From: Streptomyces sp. TLI_171
Lineage (GTDB): Bacteria; Actinomycetota; Actinomycetes; Streptomycetales; Streptomycetaceae
Length of the DNA stretch: 64,000 nucleotides
NCBI RefSeq assembly: GCF_003610255.1
Contig: NZ_RAPS01000001.1
Span: 2,046,001-2,110,000 of the forward strand
Direction: 5' to 3'
Part shown: one piece after another, positions 51,861-61,240 of the stretch
Layout of the letters: each line of letters starts with the position of its first letter
Position numbering within the stretch: position 1 is the first letter of the stretch
The notes under the pieces: generated by a model
Seen by the model: the letters and a program-made list of their open reading frames with translations, nothing else
Databases searched by the model: none
Told to the model about the DNA's origin: nothing
Translations under genes and position numbers: made by a program

Positions 51861-52688
51861 TCAGGTGTGTGCGAGCAGCGGCAGCCGGACGGCCGGGGTG
51901 GGGATGCGTCCGGCGCGGTGCAGCAGCGCCTTGAGCGCGGTGGGGTTGGGTCCGGCGAACGCGGCGCGGGAGACCCCGGCGAGGTCGGCGCCGAGCTTCC
52001 GGGCGGTCTCCGTCTCGCCGTCCTGCCAGGCCCGGTGCAGGGCGACGAAGCGTTCGGTCTCCAGGTGGGCGGAGGCGAGGATCCCGCCGTCGGCGCCCAT
52101 CGCGAGCAGCGGCGAGAGGAACAGGTCGTCGCCGGCGAGGACGCCGCGCGGCCCGGCGGCCATCAGGGCGACCGTCTCCTCGTCGATGCCGCCGACCGCG
52201 TACTTGACCCCGGCCACGCCGGGGAGGGCCAGCAGGTCGAGCATGGCGGCGGCGCCGAGGGTCTGCCCGGTGCGGTAGGGGATGTGGTAGATCACCAGCG
52301 GCAGGGGACCGGCCTCGGCGAGGGCGCGGAAGTGGGCGAGCACGCCGGCTTCGCCGGGGCGGACGAAGGCGGGGACGGCGACCAGTGCGGCGTCGGCCCG
52401 CCCGTCCAGGGCGGCCAGTGCCTCGGCGGTGCGGGCGGTGCCGCCGTGGCCGGCGCCGACGGTGAGGACGGCGCCGTGGGCGTGGGTGACCCGCCGGCAG
52501 ACCTCGATGACGGCGTCCTGTTCGGCGGTGGTGAGCGAGCCGGGTTCGCCGGTGGTGCCGAGGGCGACCAGTCCGGTGGCGCCGGCGTCCAGGCAGTCGT
52601 GGGCCAGTTGCTCCAGGGCGTCGAGGGCGAGGGCGCCGTCGGCGGTGAAGGGCGTGACCAGCGGGACGTGGATGCCGTGGAGTTCCAT
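51861..52688 (-). CDS. Dihydrodipicolinate synthase family protein
   Basis: 275 residues, a DapA-type aldolase barrel. The Schiff-base lysine is in GVAGVKYAVGG and the catalytic tyrosine in VIYHIPYRTG; GTTGEPGSLTTAE is the pyruvate-binding region. It may make dihydrodipicolinate or act on another keto acid; its position before asd suits lysine/DAP synthesis, while streptomycetes have several dapA paralogues. CAGGCT (52696-52701) lies 7 bases before the ATG and no ribosome site is seen. Divergent from a LysR regulator. Confidence 0.85.
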   Translation of the reverse strand: MELHGIHVPLVTPFTADGALALDALEQLAHDCLDAGATGLVALGTTGEPGSLTTAEQDAVIEVCRRVTHAHGAVLTVGAGHGGTARTAEALAALDGRADAALVAVPAFVRPGEAGVLAHFRALAEAGPLPLVIYHIPYRTGQTLGAAAMLDLLALPGVAGVKYAVGGIDEETVALMAAGPRGVLAGDDLFLSPLLAMGADGGILASAHLETERFVALHRAWQDGETETARKLGADLAGVSRAAFAGPNPTALKALLHRAGRIPTPAVRLPLLAHT

Positions 52689-52759
52689 ACGGGGAAGCCT
52701 GCCGGGGGCGACCGTGCGGGTCCAGTTCATATTTCCGATGGTTCTCGTAAGCTGAGCCG

Positions 52760-53644
52760 ATGCTCGATGTGCGACGACTGCGGCTGCTGCGCGAACTGGC
52801 CCACCACGGGACGATCGCCGCGGTGGCGGAGGCCCTGGCGTTCAGTCCTTCGGCGGTGTCCCAGCAGCTGTCGGTGCTGGAGCGGGAGGCGGGGGTGCCG
52901 CTGCTGGAGCGTTCGGGGCGGCGGGTGGCGCTGACCCCGGCGGGGCGGAACCTGGTGCGGCACACCGAGGCGGTGCTGGAGCTGCTGGAGCGGGCGGACG
53001 CCGAGCTGGCGCACGCCCGGCGGGGGTTGGCGGGCCCGCTGCGGATCGGCGCGTACCCGTCGGCGGTGCGCGCGCTGGTGCCCGCGGCGCTGGCCGAACT
53101 GGCGGCGCGGCACCCGGAGTTGGAGTCGATGGTGAGCGAGGTGGACCCGGCCGCGGTGGCGGGGGCGCTGCGCGCGGGCGAACTGGACGTGGCGCTGGTG
53201 CACGAGTACGACCTGGTGCCGGCCGAGCCGGAGGAGGGGATCGCGCTGACCGGCCCGGTGTTCGCCGAGCCGATGTACCTGGCGGCGCGCGCCACGGGCA
53301 CCCTGGCGGAGCACCGGGACAGCCCGTGGATCACCGCCCCGGTCGGCACGCTCTGCCACGCGATGGCGCAGCGGGCGTGCCAGGCGGCGGGGTTCAGTCC
53401 GCGGGTGCGGCACCGGGTGGACGACTTCGCCTCCCAGCTGGCGCTGGTGGCGGCGGGTCAGGGGGTCGCGCTGGTCCCGCACCTGGGCATCGACCGCTGC
53501 CCGCCGAACGTGGTGCTGACCCGGCTGCCGGTCTACCGCCGCACCCGCACCGCGTTCCGGGCGGGCGGCGCCGCGCACCCGGCGGTGGCGGCGTTCGCGG
53601 CGGCGCTGCACGCGGTGGTGCCGGCCGAACTCCGGGCCTCCTGA
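52760..53644 (+). CDS. LysR-family transcriptional regulator
   Basis: 294 residues. N-terminal winged HTH: RRLRLLRELAHHGTIAAVAE, then SAVSQQLSVLEREAGVPLLER; C-terminal effector-binding domain. TAAGCT (52748-52753) lies 6 bases before the ATG. It diverges from the dapA-like gene over a 71-base region that is AT-richer and may hold its operator, so that gene and perhaps asd are the likely targets. Confidence 0.92.
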   Translation: MLDVRRLRLLRELAHHGTIAAVAEALAFSPSAVSQQLSVLEREAGVPLLERSGRRVALTPAGRNLVRHTEAVLELLERADAELAHARRGLAGPLRIGAYPSAVRALVPAALAELAARHPELESMVSEVDPAAVAGALRAGELDVALVHEYDLVPAEPEEGIALTGPVFAEPMYLAARATGTLAEHRDSPWITAPVGTLCHAMAQRACQAAGFSPRVRHRVDDFASQLALVAAGQGVALVPHLGIDRCPPNVVLTRLPVYRRTRTAFRAGGAAHPAVAAFAAALHAVVPAELRAS

Positions 53645-53677
53645 CGCCGGGATCGACGCGGTCGATAGCCTTCCGCC

Positions 53678-54127
53678 ATGCATGAGTTGAACGAGCAGAC
53701 GGAGCAGCCCGGCCGGTTCGGGGCGGACGCCACGGTGGAGGTCCGGGCCGAGCGGATCAGCGGTGTGCGCACCGAGTACGCGCCGGACCACGACGGCGAC
53801 CCGGACCCGGGCGAGATCGTCTGGACCTGGGTGCCGTACGAGGAGAACGACGGGCGGGGCAAGGACCGGCCGGTGCTGGTGGTGGCCCGGGAGGCGGGCG
53901 GTTCGTTGCTGACGGTGATGCTGTCCAGCAAGGGGCACGACCACAACCGGGACTGGGTGCCGCTGGGCGCGGGGCCGTGGGACCGCACCGGGCGGGACTC
54001 CTGGGTGGCGCTGGACCGGGTGTTCCGGGTGCACGACGGCGGGATGCGGCGGGAGGCGTGCGCCCTTGACCGGGCCCGTTTCAATCTGGTGATCGACTCG
54101 TTGAAGCGCCGTTACCACTGGCACTGA
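53678..54127 (+). CDS. PemK/MazF-like protein without an adjacent antitoxin
   Basis: 149 residues. The segment DPGEIVWTWVPYEENDGRGK, then DRPVLVVAR, is the PemK/MazF start; the later arginine and serine/threonine in RDSWVALDRVFRV correspond to the MazF active-site region. About 45 acidic residues precede the fold. No small antitoxin gene lies on either side, so this may be a solitary endoribonuclease-like protein rather than a toxin-antitoxin pair. TAGCCT lies 6 bases before the ATG. Confidence 0.82.
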   Translation: MHELNEQTEQPGRFGADATVEVRAERISGVRTEYAPDHDGDPDPGEIVWTWVPYEENDGRGKDRPVLVVAREAGGSLLTVMLSSKGHDHNRDWVPLGAGPWDRTGRDSWVALDRVFRVHDGGMRREACALDRARFNLVIDSLKRRYHWH

Positions 54128-54216
54128 GTAACGATTGTCGGATCATCTTCCACAGTCCCCCCGATTCCGGGTACAACGGCACCAGCATCCCCAACAGTTG
54201 ACCTGGAGTCGGAAGC

Positions 54217-54876
54217 ATGAGCAGCAACACCCCTCCTGGCTACGGGCCTTCGCAGGATCCGTACCAGAAGCCGCAGGAGCCGAACCCCTACGCCCAGCAG
54301 CAGCCCCCGGCTCCCGGCTACGGCGAGCAGCCCGGCTACGGCCAGCAGATCCCGGGCCAGCAGGGCTACGGCCAGCAGCCGTACGGCGCGCCGCAGGGCG
54401 CCCCGCTGCCGGGCTGGATCGCTCCGACCCCGCCTCCCGGCGTGCCGCCGACCCCGGGCACCCGCACGCTGGCCACCCCGGTGGACCGGTTCGTGGCCCG
54501 CCTGATCGACGGCGTGATCCTCGCGGTGGTGGTCAACATCCTCGCCACTCTGATGTTCGCTCCGTTCAGCATCATGTACTGGGTGCTGTTCGCGGCCGCC
54601 TACGTGCTCTACGACGGCCTGCTGATGCTCACTCAGCACTGCCAGACCGTGGGCAAGAAGGTCATGAAGCTGCGGGTGGTCAGCGTCGCGACCGGCGCCC
54701 GGCCGACCGACAACGAGATCTGGACCCGGGCCGGGGTCTGGGGCGGCCCGGCGATCATCCCGCTCCTCGGCTCGCTGGCGATGCTGGTCAACGCGCTCTC
54801 CCCGCTCTGGGACAAGCCGCTGCAGCAGGCGTTCCACGACAAGGCCGCCAAGACCGTCGTGGTCAAGGAGAACTGA
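54217..54876 (+). CDS. RDD-family membrane protein
   Basis: 219 residues. A long Gly/Pro/Gln/Tyr-rich cytoplasmic head with repeated GYGQQ-type units (residues 1-80) precedes an RDD domain with the RLIDGVIL start and the GKKVMKLRVV motif; three membrane helices. A GGAG ribosome site lies about 9 bases before the ATG, and TACAAC near 54170 may be a -10. Role of RDD proteins is mostly unknown. A strong hairpin follows the stop. Confidence 0.88.
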   Translation: MSSNTPPGYGPSQDPYQKPQEPNPYAQQQPPAPGYGEQPGYGQQIPGQQGYGQQPYGAPQGAPLPGWIAPTPPPGVPPTPGTRTLATPVDRFVARLIDGVILAVVVNILATLMFAPFSIMYWVLFAAAYVLYDGLLMLTQHCQTVGKKVMKLRVVSVATGARPTDNEIWTRAGVWGGPAIIPLLGSLAMLVNALSPLWDKPLQQAFHDKAAKTVVVKEN

Positions 54877-54887
54877 GCCCGCACCAG

Positions 54888-54928
54888 GAAGGCCCCGGCG
54901 GAGCGCACCGCGCTCCGCCGGGGCCTTC
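54888..54928. terminator. Bidirectional hairpin terminator between RDD gene and dnaE
   Basis: 19-bp perfect stem (54888-54906 with 54910-54928) and a 3-base loop ACC, followed by TCT on the plus strand; convergent stops at 54876 and 54950. Confidence 0.85.
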
Positions 54929-54949
54929 TGCCGTCGGCGGCCCGGTCCG

Positions 54950-57900
54950 TCAGCCCGCCAGGCAGCTCGGCCCGAGCAGCTGCTTGAGGTCGCCGAACAG
55001 CGCCGGGTCGGACTTCACCCGGTGCCGGTCCAGGCGCAGCACCACCGTCCGGTGGGGGCCTCGCAGGTGGATGTGGACCTCGGTGCTGCCCTTGTGGTGG
55101 GTGAGGACCTCGCGGAGCCGGCCGACGATCGGCGGGGTGAGCTTGTTGTCCGGCACGGTGATCACGATGGGGAGCTGCGCGCCGACGTTGCTGAGGTCGG
55201 GGACGGACAGCTCCATGCCCATCAGCCGCGGCACGTCCTCCCGCTTGTCGAGCTTGCCGCGGACGAACACCACGGCGTCCTCGACGAGTTGGGAGGAGAC
55301 CAGCTGGTAGCTGGCGGGGAAGAACATGCAGTCGATGGAGCCCGCGAGGTCCTCGACGGTGGCGATCGCCCAGGCGTTGCCCTGCTTGGTCATCTTGCGC
55401 TGCAGGCCGGAGATGATGCCGCCGATGGTGACGATGGCGCCGTCGGGGCGCTCGGCGAGGTCGGCGACCGCGCAGTCCGCCTTGTCGGCGAGCACGTGCT
55501 CGATGCCGTGCAGCGGGTGCGAGGAGACGTACAGGCCGAGCATCTCGCGCTCCTGGGTGAGCAGGAAGGACTTCTCCCACTCCTCCTCGGAGAACACCAC
55601 GTCCAGGCCGAAGGACGGCTCGTCGGAGACGGCGTCGCCGCCGAACAGGTCGAACTGGCCCTCCGCCTCCTTCCGCTTGATCCCCACCACGTTGTCGATC
55701 ATCGGCTCGAACTGGGCGGTCAGGCCCTTGCGGGTGTGCCCGAGCGAGTCGAAGGAGCCGGCCTTGATCAGCGACTCGACGGTGCGCTTGTTGCAGACCA
55801 CCGACTCGACCTTGTCCAGGAAGTCCGGGAACGAGGTGTACTTCCCCTTGGCCTTCCGGGTGCGGATCATCGACTCCACCACCGGGCCGCCGACGTTGCG
55901 GATCGCGGTCAGGCCGAACCGGACGGTCTCGCTGCCGTGCGGGGTGAAGTCGGCGTCGGACTCGTTGACGTCCGGCGGCAGCACCTGGATGCCCATCTTG
56001 CGGCACTCGTTGAGGTAGACCGCCGACTTGTCCTTGTCGTCCTTGACCGAGGTGAGCAGCGCCGACATGTACTCGGCCGGGTAGTTGGCCTTGAGGTACG
56101 CCGTCCAGTAGGAGACCAGCCCGTAGCCGGCGGTGTGCGCCTTGTTGAAGGCGTAGCCGGAGAACGGGACCAGGACGTCCCACACCGCCTGGATCGCCGC
56201 GTCCGAGTAGCCGCGCTCCCGGCAGCCCTTCTGGAACGGGACGAACTCGGCCTCCAGGATCTCCTTCTTCTTCTTGCCCATCGCGCGGCGGAGCAGGTCG
56301 GCCTGGCCGAGCGAGTAGCCGGCCAGGATCTGCGCGGCCTTCTGCACCTGCTCCTGATAGACGATCAGGCCGTAGGTGGGCTTGAGGATCTCCTCCAGGG
56401 GCTTCTCCAGCTCCGGGTGGATCGGGGTGATCTCCTGCTGGCCGTTCTTGCGCAGCGCGTAGTTGGTGTGCGAGTTGACGCCCATCGGGCCCGGTCGGTA
56501 CAGCGCCAGGACGGCGGAGATGTCCTCGAAGTTGTCGGGCTTCATCAGGCGCAGCAGCGAGCGCATCGGGCCGCCGTCGAGCTGGAACACGCCCAGGGTG
56601 TCGCCGCGGGCGAGGAGTTCGTAGGCCGGCTTGTCGTCGAGCGGCAGCTGGAGCAGCTCGATCTTGACGCCCTTGTTCTTCTCGATCGCCTTGACGGCGT
56701 CGTCCATGATCGTCAGGTTGCGCAGTCCGAGGAAGTCCATCTTCAGAAGGCCGAGGCCCTCGCAGGTGGGGTAGTCGAACTGGGTGATGGTGACGCCGTC
56801 GGTGTGCCGGGTCCAGACCGGGATGTGGTCGGTCAGCGGCTCGGCGGACATGATCACGCCGGCCGCGTGCACGCCGGGCTGGCGGATCAGGCCCTCGATG
56901 CCGCGGGCGGTGTCGATCACCTTGCGGACGTCGGGGTCGTTCTCGTACAGGCCGCGGATCTCGCCCGCCTCGCCGTAGCGGGGGTGCGAGGGGTCGGTGA
57001 TGCCGGACAGCGGGATGCCCTTGCCCATCACGTCCGGCGGCATCGCCTTGGTGATCCGGTCGCCCATCGCGTACGGGTAGCCGAGGACCCGGGAGGAGTC
57101 CTTGATGGCGGCCTTCGCCTTGATGGTGCCGTACGTGACGATCATGGCGACCTTGTCGGAGCCCCACTTCTCCGTGACGTAGCGGATCACGTCGCCGCGC
57201 CGGCGCTCGTCGAAGTCGATGTCGACGTCGGGCATGGAGATGCGCTCGGGGTTGAGGAAGCGCTCGAAGATCAGGCCGTGCGGGATCGGGTCGAGGTCGG
57301 TGATGCCCATGGCGTAGGCCACCAGCGAGCCGGCGGCGGAGCCTCGGCCGGGGCCGACCGCGATGCCCTGGCTCTTGGCCCACATGATGAAGTCTGCGAC
57401 CACCAGGAAGTACGCCGGGAACCCCATCTGGATGATGGTGTCCATCTCGTACTCGGCGAGCTTCTTGTGCTCCTCGTCGTAGCCGCCGGGGAAGCGCCAG
57501 TCCATCCCCTCCCAGACCTTGGCCTTGAAGAAGTCCGCCTCGGACTCGTAGCCCTCCGGGATCGGGAAGCGCGGCATCAGGTTCTTGAACTCGAACATGC
57601 CGGCGGTGTCGACCCGGGAGGCCACCAGCAGCTGGCTGTTGCGGCAGCCCTCCTGCCAGGCGTCGGAGGAGTCCAGGCCGTACATCTCGGCGGCCGACTT
57701 GATGTAGTAGCCGGTGCCGTCGAAGCGGAAGCGGTCCGGGTCGGAGAGGTTCTTGCCGGTCTGCACGCACAGCAGCAGGTCGTGCGCGCCCGCGTCGCCC
57801 TCGGTGGTGTAGTGCGAGTCGTTGGTGACCACCGGCGGGATGTTCAGCTTCTTGGAGATCTCCAGCAGGCCGTCGCGGACCCGCCGCTCGATGTCGAGCC

Positions 57901-58483
57901 CGTGGTCCATCAGCTCCAGGAAGTAGTTCTCGGCCCCGAAGATGTCGCGGTAGTCGGCGGCGGACTTCAGCGCCTCGTCGAACTGCCCGAGCCGCAGCCG
58001 GGTCTGCACCTCGCCGGAGGGGCAGCCGGTGGTGGCCATCAGGCCGGCCGCGTGCTCGGCGATGATCTCCTTGTCCATCCGGGGCCACTTCACCAGCCAG
58101 CCCTCCGCGTAGGAGCGGGAGGTCAGCTTGAAGAGGTTGTGCAGGCCCTCCTTGTTGCGGGCCCAGATGGTCTTGTGGGTGTAGGCGCCGGACGCCGAGA
58201 CGTCGTCCTTCTTCTGGTGCGGCTGACCCCACAGGATGCGCTTGGTGTTGGAGCGGGACTCCGGCGCGACGTACGCCTCGATGCCGATCACCGGGGTGAT
58301 GCCGGCCGCGGTGGCCTGCTTGTGGAACTCGGCCGCGCCGTACATGTTGCCGTGGTCGGTCATCGCGACGTGGGTCTGGCCGAGTCGCTCGACCTCCTTG
58401 AAGAGCTGCTTCAGCCGGGCGGCGCCGTCCAGCATCGAATACTCGGTGTGGACGTGCAGGTGCGCGTACGGCTGGTCGCTCAA
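54950..58483 (-). CDS. dnaE: DNA polymerase III alpha subunit
   Basis: 1177 residues, replicative polymerase of the DnaE1 type. The N-terminal PHP domain starts with HLHVHTEYSMLDGA; the polymerase acids are in MPDVDIDFDERRRGDVIRY; the beta-binding and OB-fold regions lie near the end (VTIGGIISGLQRKMTKQGN). The start codon is TTG at 58483, chosen for GGAGG 7 bases upstream and because conserved sequence begins there. Length is normal for the family. Confidence 0.97.
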   Translation of the reverse strand: MSDQPYAHLHVHTEYSMLDGAARLKQLFKEVERLGQTHVAMTDHGNMYGAAEFHKQATAAGITPVIGIEAYVAPESRSNTKRILWGQPHQKKDDVSASGAYTHKTIWARNKEGLHNLFKLTSRSYAEGWLVKWPRMDKEIIAEHAAGLMATTGCPSGEVQTRLRLGQFDEALKSAADYRDIFGAENYFLELMDHGLDIERRVRDGLLEISKKLNIPPVVTNDSHYTTEGDAGAHDLLLCVQTGKNLSDPDRFRFDGTGYYIKSAAEMYGLDSSDAWQEGCRNSQLLVASRVDTAGMFEFKNLMPRFPIPEGYESEADFFKAKVWEGMDWRFPGGYDEEHKKLAEYEMDTIIQMGFPAYFLVVADFIMWAKSQGIAVGPGRGSAAGSLVAYAMGITDLDPIPHGLIFERFLNPERISMPDVDIDFDERRRGDVIRYVTEKWGSDKVAMIVTYGTIKAKAAIKDSSRVLGYPYAMGDRITKAMPPDVMGKGIPLSGITDPSHPRYGEAGEIRGLYENDPDVRKVIDTARGIEGLIRQPGVHAAGVIMSAEPLTDHIPVWTRHTDGVTITQFDYPTCEGLGLLKMDFLGLRNLTIMDDAVKAIEKNKGVKIELLQLPLDDKPAYELLARGDTLGVFQLDGGPMRSLLRLMKPDNFEDISAVLALYRPGPMGVNSHTNYALRKNGQQEITPIHPELEKPLEEILKPTYGLIVYQEQVQKAAQILAGYSLGQADLLRRAMGKKKKEILEAEFVPFQKGCRERGYSDAAIQAVWDVLVPFSGYAFNKAHTAGYGLVSYWTAYLKANYPAEYMSALLTSVKDDKDKSAVYLNECRKMGIQVLPPDVNESDADFTPHGSETVRFGLTAIRNVGGPVVESMIRTRKAKGKYTSFPDFLDKVESVVCNKRTVESLIKAGSFDSLGHTRKGLTAQFEPMIDNVVGIKRKEAEGQFDLFGGDAVSDEPSFGLDVVFSEEEWEKSFLLTQEREMLGLYVSSHPLHGIEHVLADKADCAVADLAERPDGAIVTIGGIISGLQRKMTKQGNAWAIATVEDLAGSIDCMFFPASYQLVSSQLVEDAVVFVRGKLDKREDVPRLMGMELSVPDLSNVGAQLPIVITVPDNKLTPPIVGRLREVLTHHKGSTEVHIHLRGPHRTVVLRLDRHRVKSDPALFGDLKQLLGPSCLAG

Positions 58484-58635
58484 GGCGGTGCCTCCGGGGT
58501 CCGGGTGGGGGCTGAAACACGTAAGGCCCGAGCCACCACCAGGGCTCGGACCACGGCTTCCGGGTTCGCGCCCCCGAGTCTAATCCCCTCCGCTACCCTC
58601 CGATCCACCACACGCGCACCGGGAGGGAACTCGTC

Positions 58636-59388
58636 ATGGCCTTCGCTCCACCCCCGCAGAACCCGCCCCCGAAGGGCGCCCGCGGACTGCCCGGCATCGG
58701 GGTCCTGATGCTGCTGCAGCTGCTCGTCCAGGGCTCCGTCCTGGTGTACGACCTGGTCCAGGGCGGCCTCGACTACCTGCCGGACGCGCTCGGCTTCTCC
58801 TACGACCACCTGGTGCCGGGGCCGGTCGGCTTCTTCGGCTCGGACCTCGCCTTCCTGCTGGCCACCGCGGTGCTGATGTTCGGCGCGTTCGCCGGCGGCG
58901 GCTGGGTGCGCGCCGCGGCGGTGGTGCTCGGCGCGGTGAACGCGTACGGCGCGGTCACCCAGCTGGTGAACCTGTTCACCGGGCCCAACCTGGACCACGA
59001 CTTCGCCTACCAGCCGGTCGGGCACCTGCTGCTGACCAGCACCCTGGCGCTGACCGTGCTGCTCTTCCTGATCACCGCCCTGGTGGTCGCCGTCACCCGC
59101 GGCCCGTCCCCCGCGCCGGCGTACCCCGCCGCCGCGCGGCCCCCGTTCGTCCCGGGCCAGGCCGCGCCGTTCCCCGGCCCGGCGCAGGCCGCCCCGTGGG
59201 GCGCCCCCGCTCCGGGCCCCGGCCCGGCTCCGGCCCCGTGGGGAGCCCCTGCGCCTCCGTCGTCGACGCCGCCCGCGCCGCCGGCCGCGCCCGCGCCCGC
59301 CCCTCCTGCCGCGCCCCCGGCTCCCGTCGACGCCCCCGGCGCGGCCTACGCCTACCCCCCGCCGCCCACCGCCCCGCCGGCGTCCTGA
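58636..59388 (+). CDS. Predicted membrane protein with Pro/Ala-rich C-terminal tail
   Basis: 250 residues. Four hydrophobic segments (first: VLMLLQLLVQGSVLVYDLV) are followed by about 90 residues rich in Pro/Ala (APAPAPPAAPPAP-type repeats), which are probably cytoplasmic and unfolded. Ribosome site GGGAGGGAA. No homology recognised; function unknown. It is divergent from dnaE. Confidence 0.75.
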   Translation: MAFAPPPQNPPPKGARGLPGIGVLMLLQLLVQGSVLVYDLVQGGLDYLPDALGFSYDHLVPGPVGFFGSDLAFLLATAVLMFGAFAGGGWVRAAAVVLGAVNAYGAVTQLVNLFTGPNLDHDFAYQPVGHLLLTSTLALTVLLFLITALVVAVTRGPSPAPAYPAAARPPFVPGQAAPFPGPAQAAPWGAPAPGPGPAPAPWGAPAPPSSTPPAPPAAPAPAPPAAPPAPVDAPGAAYAYPPPPTAPPAS

Positions 59389-59435
59389 CGGGCTGTTAGG
59401 TTGGCCGGCGACGGTCGACGAGAGGAGACCCGGCG

Positions 59436-60530
59436 ATGCCGGCCGAACGCACCCTGTCCGACCGCGAGCTGACGGTCTCCTACTTCGAGCGGCAGCTGCT
59501 GCACGCCGACGCCGGGCTGCCGGCCGCCGGGGCGGTCCGGCGGCTGGCCGCGCTCCAGGCCCAGTACTCGCCGTCGCCGCACCTGGCGCTGTGGGCCCGG
59601 CTGCCGGGCTTCGGGTACCGGGAGCTGGAGGCGGCGCTGCTGGACGGCAGCGTGGTCAAGTCGACGCTGATGCGCGGCACCCTGCACCTGGTGCCCGGCG
59701 AGGACTACGGGCAGCTGGCCGCGGCCTGGCGCCGCCGGTGGCTGCCCGACCTGCGCGGCCGGCACCGGGCCGCCGGCCTGGACGAGGTCGCACTGGAGGC
59801 CTCGCTGCGGGAGTTCGCGGCCGTCCCGCGCAGCGCGGAGGAGCTGCGCGGGCACACCGCGGAGGCGTCCGGCGGCAAGGTCCGCACGGACGACCTGCTG
59901 AACTACGCCCGGGCGCTGCTCCCGCTGGTGCACGTCGCCCCGTCCGGGCACTGGCGGGCGCACGGCAAGCCCCGGCTGGTGCTGTGGCCGGGCGAGCTGC
60001 CGGCGGAGCCGGCCGCCACCGCCCGGCTGGTGCGCCGCTACCTGGCCGGGTACGGGCCGGCCTCGCGGGCCGACATCGCGCACTTCAGCGGCCTGCCGCT
60101 GCGCCAGATCGACCCGGCGCTGGCCGAGCTCGGCGAGCCGGTCCGCTACCGGGCCGAGGACGGCCGCGAGCTGCTCGACCTGCCGGACGCCCCGCCGGTC
60201 GACGTCGACCCGGACCGCGAGCTGCCGGTGCGGCTGCTGCCGAAGTGGGACGCGGCGCTGCTCTCGCACGCCGACCGCACCCGGATGCTGCCCGCCGCGA
60301 TCCACCAGCAGGTGTACCGGGCGGTCAACGGCACCCTGCTGGCCTCCTACCTGGTGGACGGCCGGGTCGCGGGCGTCTGGGAGCACGCCTGCAAGCGCGG
60401 CGCGGCCGTCCTCACCCTGACCCCGCTGCTGCCGCACGCCCGGCGCCCCGAGCTGGTGCGGGAGGGCGAGCGGCTGCTGGCCTTCCTGGAGCCGGAGGCG
60501 GACAGCCGCGAGGTGGTGTTCGCCTCCTGA
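59436..60530 (+). CDS. Winged-helix DNA-binding (HTH_42/AlkZ-like) protein
   Basis: 364 residues, the size of the HTH_42 family that includes the DNA glycosylases AlkZ and YcaQ. A Q-x-Q motif is present at residues 41-43 (ALQAQYSPSPH), in the place of the catalytic QPhiQ motif of those enzymes; LMRGTLHLVPGEDY and HGKPRLVLWPGELP are also family signatures. It may excise damaged or crosslinked bases, though many relatives are untested. Ribosome site GAGAGGAG. Converges with the hydrolase gene 7 bases away. Confidence 0.85.
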   Translation: MPAERTLSDRELTVSYFERQLLHADAGLPAAGAVRRLAALQAQYSPSPHLALWARLPGFGYRELEAALLDGSVVKSTLMRGTLHLVPGEDYGQLAAAWRRRWLPDLRGRHRAAGLDEVALEASLREFAAVPRSAEELRGHTAEASGGKVRTDDLLNYARALLPLVHVAPSGHWRAHGKPRLVLWPGELPAEPAATARLVRRYLAGYGPASRADIAHFSGLPLRQIDPALAELGEPVRYRAEDGRELLDLPDAPPVDVDPDRELPVRLLPKWDAALLSHADRTRMLPAAIHQQVYRAVNGTLLASYLVDGRVAGVWEHACKRGAAVLTLTPLLPHARRPELVREGERLLAFLEPEADSREVVFAS

Positions 60531-60537
60531 CGCCGGG

Positions 60538-61125
60538 TCAGTCCTGCTGGTCGAGTTCCGCCAGGAAGGCCAGCGCGGCGGCCCAGGTCCGCTCGGCGGC
60601 CTCGGCGTCGTGGTCGGGCAGTTCGGGGTCGGTGTACAGGTGGCCGGCGCCCCGGTAGCGGTGCACCTCGACGTCGGCACCGGCCCGGGTCAGCTGCAGG
60701 TACCAGGTGTTCAGCCAGTCCTCGGACTCGTACGCGTCCGGCTCGGCGACGTGCAGCTGCACCGGGATCCCGGTGGCGGCGTCCTCCCGCAGGTCGGAGG
60801 TGCCGTGCAGGAGCAGCAGCCCGCGGGCCTGCTCGTCGGCGAGCGCCAGGTTCTGCGCCAGCGAGCCGCCGAGCGAGAACCCGGCGTACACCAGACCCCG
60901 CTCGGCGGGCAGCAGCGGGGCGACGGCGGTGACGGCGCGGCGCAGCAGTTCGTCGTTGCCGACCTGGTCGCGGTACGCCATGCCGTCCTCCAGGTCGTCG
61001 AAGGTCCGCCCGTCGTACAGGTCGGGGGTGTGCACGGTGTGCCCGGCGGCGCGCAGCCGGTCGGCGGCCCGGTGCACGGCGGGGCGCAGGCCGTACGCGG
61101 AGTGGAACAGGACGATCTCGGCCAC
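60538..61125 (-). CDS. Dienelactone hydrolase family protein
   Basis: 195 residues, alpha/beta-hydrolase of the DLH type. The nucleophile elbow is GFSLGG with serine in place of the usual cysteine; the late histidine is in GAGHLYTDPELP; DGMAYRDQVGN is family-typical. Cytoplasmic. It may hydrolyse lactones or esters. GTG 61125 has GAGGAG upstream. Convergent with the AlkZ-like gene. Confidence 0.85.
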   Translation of the reverse strand: MAEIVLFHSAYGLRPAVHRAADRLRAAGHTVHTPDLYDGRTFDDLEDGMAYRDQVGNDELLRRAVTAVAPLLPAERGLVYAGFSLGGSLAQNLALADEQARGLLLLHGTSDLREDAATGIPVQLHVAEPDAYESEDWLNTWYLQLTRAGADVEVHRYRGAGHLYTDPELPDHDAEAAERTWAAALAFLAELDQQD

Positions 61126-61240
61126 GGGTGGGGCTCCTCGGTGCGGGTCCGGTGCTCGACCCTCCATGATCTCCCATCGCCGGACGTGCCGGGGCCCGGC
61201 CCACCGGTGGGTGGGCCGGGCCGTCGGTGCGGCGGTGCGG

